Of a stretch of 64,000 nt of DNA, positions 61,838 to 64,000 are shown one piece after another. The notes below the pieces were generated by a model. It was not told where the DNA came from and did no database searches. It saw only the letters and a list, made by a program, of their open reading frames with translations. Source of the DNA: an uncultured Roseobacter sp. (lineage in GTDB: Bacteria > Pseudomonadota > Alphaproteobacteria > Rhodobacterales > Rhodobacteraceae); NCBI RefSeq assembly GCF_947492555.1, contig NZ_CANLNE010000002.1:301501-365500 (forward strand), written 5' to 3'. A program made the position numbers and the translations under genes. Position 1 is the first letter of the stretch. Each line of letters opens with the position of its first letter.

Positions 61838-61935
61838 CCCATCGGGAGGCCGTCGCCACATGGCCTGGCCCCCCATTCCGCTTTCATCCGGCGGGACATT
61901 GCGGCATGAAGTGACCGTAGCGCTGGGGAACACTC

Positions 61936-62664
61936 ATGACCAACCCGATCTATGCCATTGGCGACGTGCACGGACAGCTGGAGGAACTTCAACGGGTTCT
62001 GGCCCTGATCGAAGCGGATGGCGGACCCGACGCACAGGTGGTGTTGGTCGGCGATTATGTTGACCGCGGGCCCGACAGCCGCGGCGTTCTGCAGTTCCTG
62101 ATCGACGCGACGGCCGCAGGTCGGAACTGGATCACGCTAAAGGGAAACCATGACCGCTATCTCGGCCGGTTTCTCGACGATACGATCGTGTATGATCCCG
62201 CCACCCGGCCCGACCTGTCGTGGTTCAACCCGCGTCTGGGCGGAGACAAGACCATGGCCGCTTACGGCGTTGAGGCAAATGAAACCATCCCTCCATCCGT
62301 AATCCGCAACGCCGCTCTCGCCGCAGTGCCGCAGGCGCATCGCGATTTTCTCTCCAGGCTGCCGCTGATGCACGAAACAGAGGACCTGCTGTTCGTGCAC
62401 GCGGGCATCCGGCCTGGTATCGCACTGGACAAGCAGGTCGAAGAGGACCTGATCTGGATCCGGGCACCCTTTCTGGACCATCAAGCGTCTCACGGGCCAC
62501 TGGTCGTGCACGGTCACACCGCGCTTGAGCATCCGGAACATGCTGGAAACCGCGTCAATCTGGACGGGGGGGCGGGGTATTTCCGCCCGCTGCATGCTGC
62601 CGTTTTCGAAGGACGCGCATGCTGGCTACTCTCCGAGACGGGACGCATCCCGCTGCGGCCATAG
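61936..62664 (+). CDS. serine/threonine-type metallophosphoesterase
   Basis: The 242-residue protein has the binuclear-metal phosphatase motifs GDVHGQLEEL, VLVGDYVDRGPDSRGVL, LKGNHD and VVHGHTALEHPE, as in PrpE/ApaH-like PPP-family enzymes. Substrates could be phosphoproteins or diadenosine tetraphosphate. It follows serA after 98 bp. Its last 39 bases overlap a convergent small membrane protein gene. Confidence 0.9.
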   Translation: MTNPIYAIGDVHGQLEELQRVLALIEADGGPDAQVVLVGDYVDRGPDSRGVLQFLIDATAAGRNWITLKGNHDRYLGRFLDDTIVYDPATRPDLSWFNPRLGGDKTMAAYGVEANETIPPSVIRNAALAAVPQAHRDFLSRLPLMHETEDLLFVHAGIRPGIALDKQVEEDLIWIRAPFLDHQASHGPLVVHGHTALEHPEHAGNRVNLDGGAGYFRPLHAAVFEGRACWLLSETGRIPLRP

Positions 62665-63036
62665 TGCCGCCCCCAGACACAGCCATCCCAGAAGGCCCTG
62701 CCCGTGGTGGCTGAGGTCGCTTTTGGCGGAAAAGCCAAGCAGTTTCACCAGAAACAAGGGCGATGGCGGGTCTTGAACCACCCATTGCGGGGTCAACCCG
62801 TCAAAGATCAGCAGATAGTAGCCGTAGTAGGCCTGCGGCGAAATCCAGACGAATGCGCCAAAAAGCACCACCCCCACAAAGGCCCGCAGGATGAGACTGC
62901 GCGCGCGCGACAACCGCCACGCGAGAAACACGGTGCCAGCCGCCAACATAACAGACACCAGCACCAACCCGACCTGGCCGGCGAGTGAAAGTGTGAAAAA
63001 ACTGTCCCGCGGGTAAATGCCGTCTATCCCGTCCAA
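62626..63036 (-). CDS. small membrane protein overlapping tdh and the phosphatase gene
   Basis: The 136-residue protein has three to four hydrophobic segments (about 17-40, 49-75 and 100-125) and conserved-looking aromatic stretches ([16 protein letters not shown]). I recognise no family. The start overlaps the tdh 3' end by 13 bp, in the same direction, suggesting coupling. The C-terminal 39 bases overlap the convergent phosphatase gene, which lowers confidence a little. Confidence 0.65.
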   Translation of the reverse strand: MDGIDGIYPRDSFFTLSLAGQVGLVLVSVMLAAGTVFLAWRLSRARSLILRAFVGVVLFGAFVWISPQAYYGYYLLIFDGLTPQWVVQDPPSPLFLVKLLGFSAKSDLSHHGQGLLGWLCLGAALWPQRDASRLGE

Positions 63037-64000
63037 TCCAACACAACCTTGCCCGAACTGCCGGATTTCATGGCAGCAAACCCGGCCTCAAAGTCATCGA
63101 CCGGAAAGCGGTGCGTGATCACCCGGCTGATGTCCAACCCGTTCTGCAGCATCGCGATCATCTTGTACCAGGTCTCGAAAATCTCGCGGCCATAGACGCC
63201 CTTGATCGTGATCGCCTTGAAGACGATGCGACTCCAATCCACGGGGCTCTTTCCCGGCGGAATACCCAGCATCGCAATACGCCCGCCCATGGTCATCGCC
63301 TCGACCATCTGATCCAGCGCGCGCTGATTACCCGACATCTCGAGGCCCACGTCAAAGCCCTGTTTCATCTTGAGGTCCGAAACTGTTTCAGCCAGATCAG
63401 CCTCCGCAACATTGACCGGCACCACATCGGCCACCTCTGCTGCCAGCGCCAGACGGTCCGGGTTCACATCCGTAATCACCACATGCCGCGCGCCCACATG
63501 CCGCGAAACCGCCGCCGCCATGATGCCGATGGGACCAGCACCCGTGATCAACACATCCTCCCCCACAAGGTCAAAACTAAGCGCGGTATGCACCGCATTC
63601 CCCAAAGGATCGAGGATTGCACCGATGTCGTCGGATATTTCATCGGGCAGCGGGACGACATTGAAGGCTGGCAGCCTGAGGTACTGGGCAAAGGCGCCCT
63701 GTTCGTTCACCCCAATACCGCGCGTACCGGGATCAAGATGGAACTTGCCCGCCCGGCTTTGCCGCGACGTCGTGCCAATCAGATGCCCCTCCCCAGAACA
63801 GCGCTGACCGATTGTCAAATCCGTCACGTTAGAGCCTAGTTCCACGATCACACCGGCAAACTCATGGCCGGTGATCATTGGAACCGGCACGGTATGCGCC
63901 GCCCAGTCGTCCCAGTTCCAGATGTGAATATCGGTGCCGCAGATGCCGGTCTTGCTGATCTTGATCAGCACGTCATCCGGGCCAATCTCCGGCACCGGCG
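63024..64000 (-). CDS. tdh: L-threonine 3-dehydrogenase (partial, 5' end beyond window)
   Basis: Tdh oxidises threonine to 2-amino-3-oxobutyrate. The visible 323 residues have the zinc-binding [17 protein letters not shown] with HEFAGVI, the NAD-fold [31 protein letters not shown], and [25 protein letters not shown] near the end, all typical of Tdh. The open frame runs off the right edge upstream of the visible GTG at 63995; the family normally has about 15-20 more N-terminal residues, so the gene is cut. A glycine C-acetyltransferase, its usual partner, is not in view. Confidence 0.92.
   Translation of the reverse strand, partial: PVPEIGPDDVLIKISKTGICGTDIHIWNWDDWAAHTVPVPMITGHEFAGVIVELGSNVTDLTIGQRCSGEGHLIGTTSRQSRAGKFHLDPGTRGIGVNEQGAFAQYLRLPAFNVVPLPDEISDDIGAILDPLGNAVHTALSFDLVGEDVLITGAGPIGIMAAAVSRHVGARHVVITDVNPDRLALAAEVADVVPVNVAEADLAETVSDLKMKQGFDVGLEMSGNQRALDQMVEAMTMGGRIAMLGIPPGKSPVDWSRIVFKAITIKGVYGREIFETWYKMIAMLQNGLDISRVITHRFPVDDFEAGFAAMKSGSSGKVVLDWTG

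Noticed and set aside
1-64000. tRNA, rRNA, CRISPR arrays, insertion sequences
   Set aside because: No T-loop-like motif with a matching acceptor stem, no regular repeat-spacer pattern and no transposase or integrase motif was seen; this was by eye, so a tRNA could be missed.

Overview
The window looks like a chromosomal segment of a Rhodobacterales alphaproteobacterium of the Roseobacter group. This is inferred from gene content and order. The flagellar locus carries the alphaproteobacterial flagellin regulators FlbT and FlaF, a rod protein FlgJ without a muramidase domain together with a separate SltF-type lytic transglycosylase, and CtrA-like TTAA-N7-TTAA/G sites. Elsewhere there are paired Hint-domain proteins, an IalB-family protein, several polyamine ABC transporter genes and a serB/serC-serA block. 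I saw no tRNA, rRNA, CRISPR array, insertion sequence, integrase or phage module.

Region 1 (about 0.3-26.2 kb) is a flagellar supercluster in several divergent and convergent blocks. It runs fliF-fliH-fliN-fliP (minus); fliL, a small membrane coiled-coil protein, a MotE-like protein, motA, a 746-residue periplasmic repeat protein, sltF, flhA, fliR, flhB and a FliJ-like gene (plus); a second fliL with flgH, flgA, flgG, flgF, fliQ, fliE, flgC and flgB (minus); fliI (plus); flagellin, flaF, flbT and a DUF1217 gene (minus); flgJ and flgN (minus); and fliK and flgD (plus). Together they encode most of the export gate, MS ring, rod, L ring, stator MotA, hook-length control and filament. I found no fliG, fliM, motB, flgE, flgI, flgK, flgL or fliD, so more of the locus must lie elsewhere. 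This region is visibly more AT-rich than the rest.

Region 2 (26.2-39.6 kb) handles polyamines or related amines. A minus-strand operon (potF-potG-potH-potI and a DadA/PuuB-like FAD oxidoreductase) diverges from a GntR/FCD regulator. That regulator is followed by a SpuC-like aminotransferase and a second, structurally unusual ABC importer. An 18-bp motif (15/18 identical) lies on both sides of the regulator gene and is a good operator candidate.

Region 3 (39.6-47 kb) is housekeeping: an MltB-like transglycosylase, a WYL regulator diverging from a glutathione transferase gene, and a tightly overlapping dapE-GNAT-glycosyltransferase-rnr operon.

Region 4 (47-50 kb) holds two adjacent Hint-domain genes behind a perfect TTAA-N7-TTAA site. 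The first protein keeps the self-processing residues and the second has lost them. Two unrecognised genes and dapD follow.

Region 5 (52-64 kb) contains a LOG-family protein, a YqjD-like/holin-like stress pair behind a GGAAC-N17-CGTT promoter, a DsbA-like protein, rlmN, an IalB-family gene, an asparaginase, a YCII protein, serB diverging from serC-serA, a metallophosphatase, a small membrane protein and the 3' part of tdh, which runs off the right edge. A branched RNA structure is predicted in the serC leader and a 20-bp hairpin lies between serC and serA.
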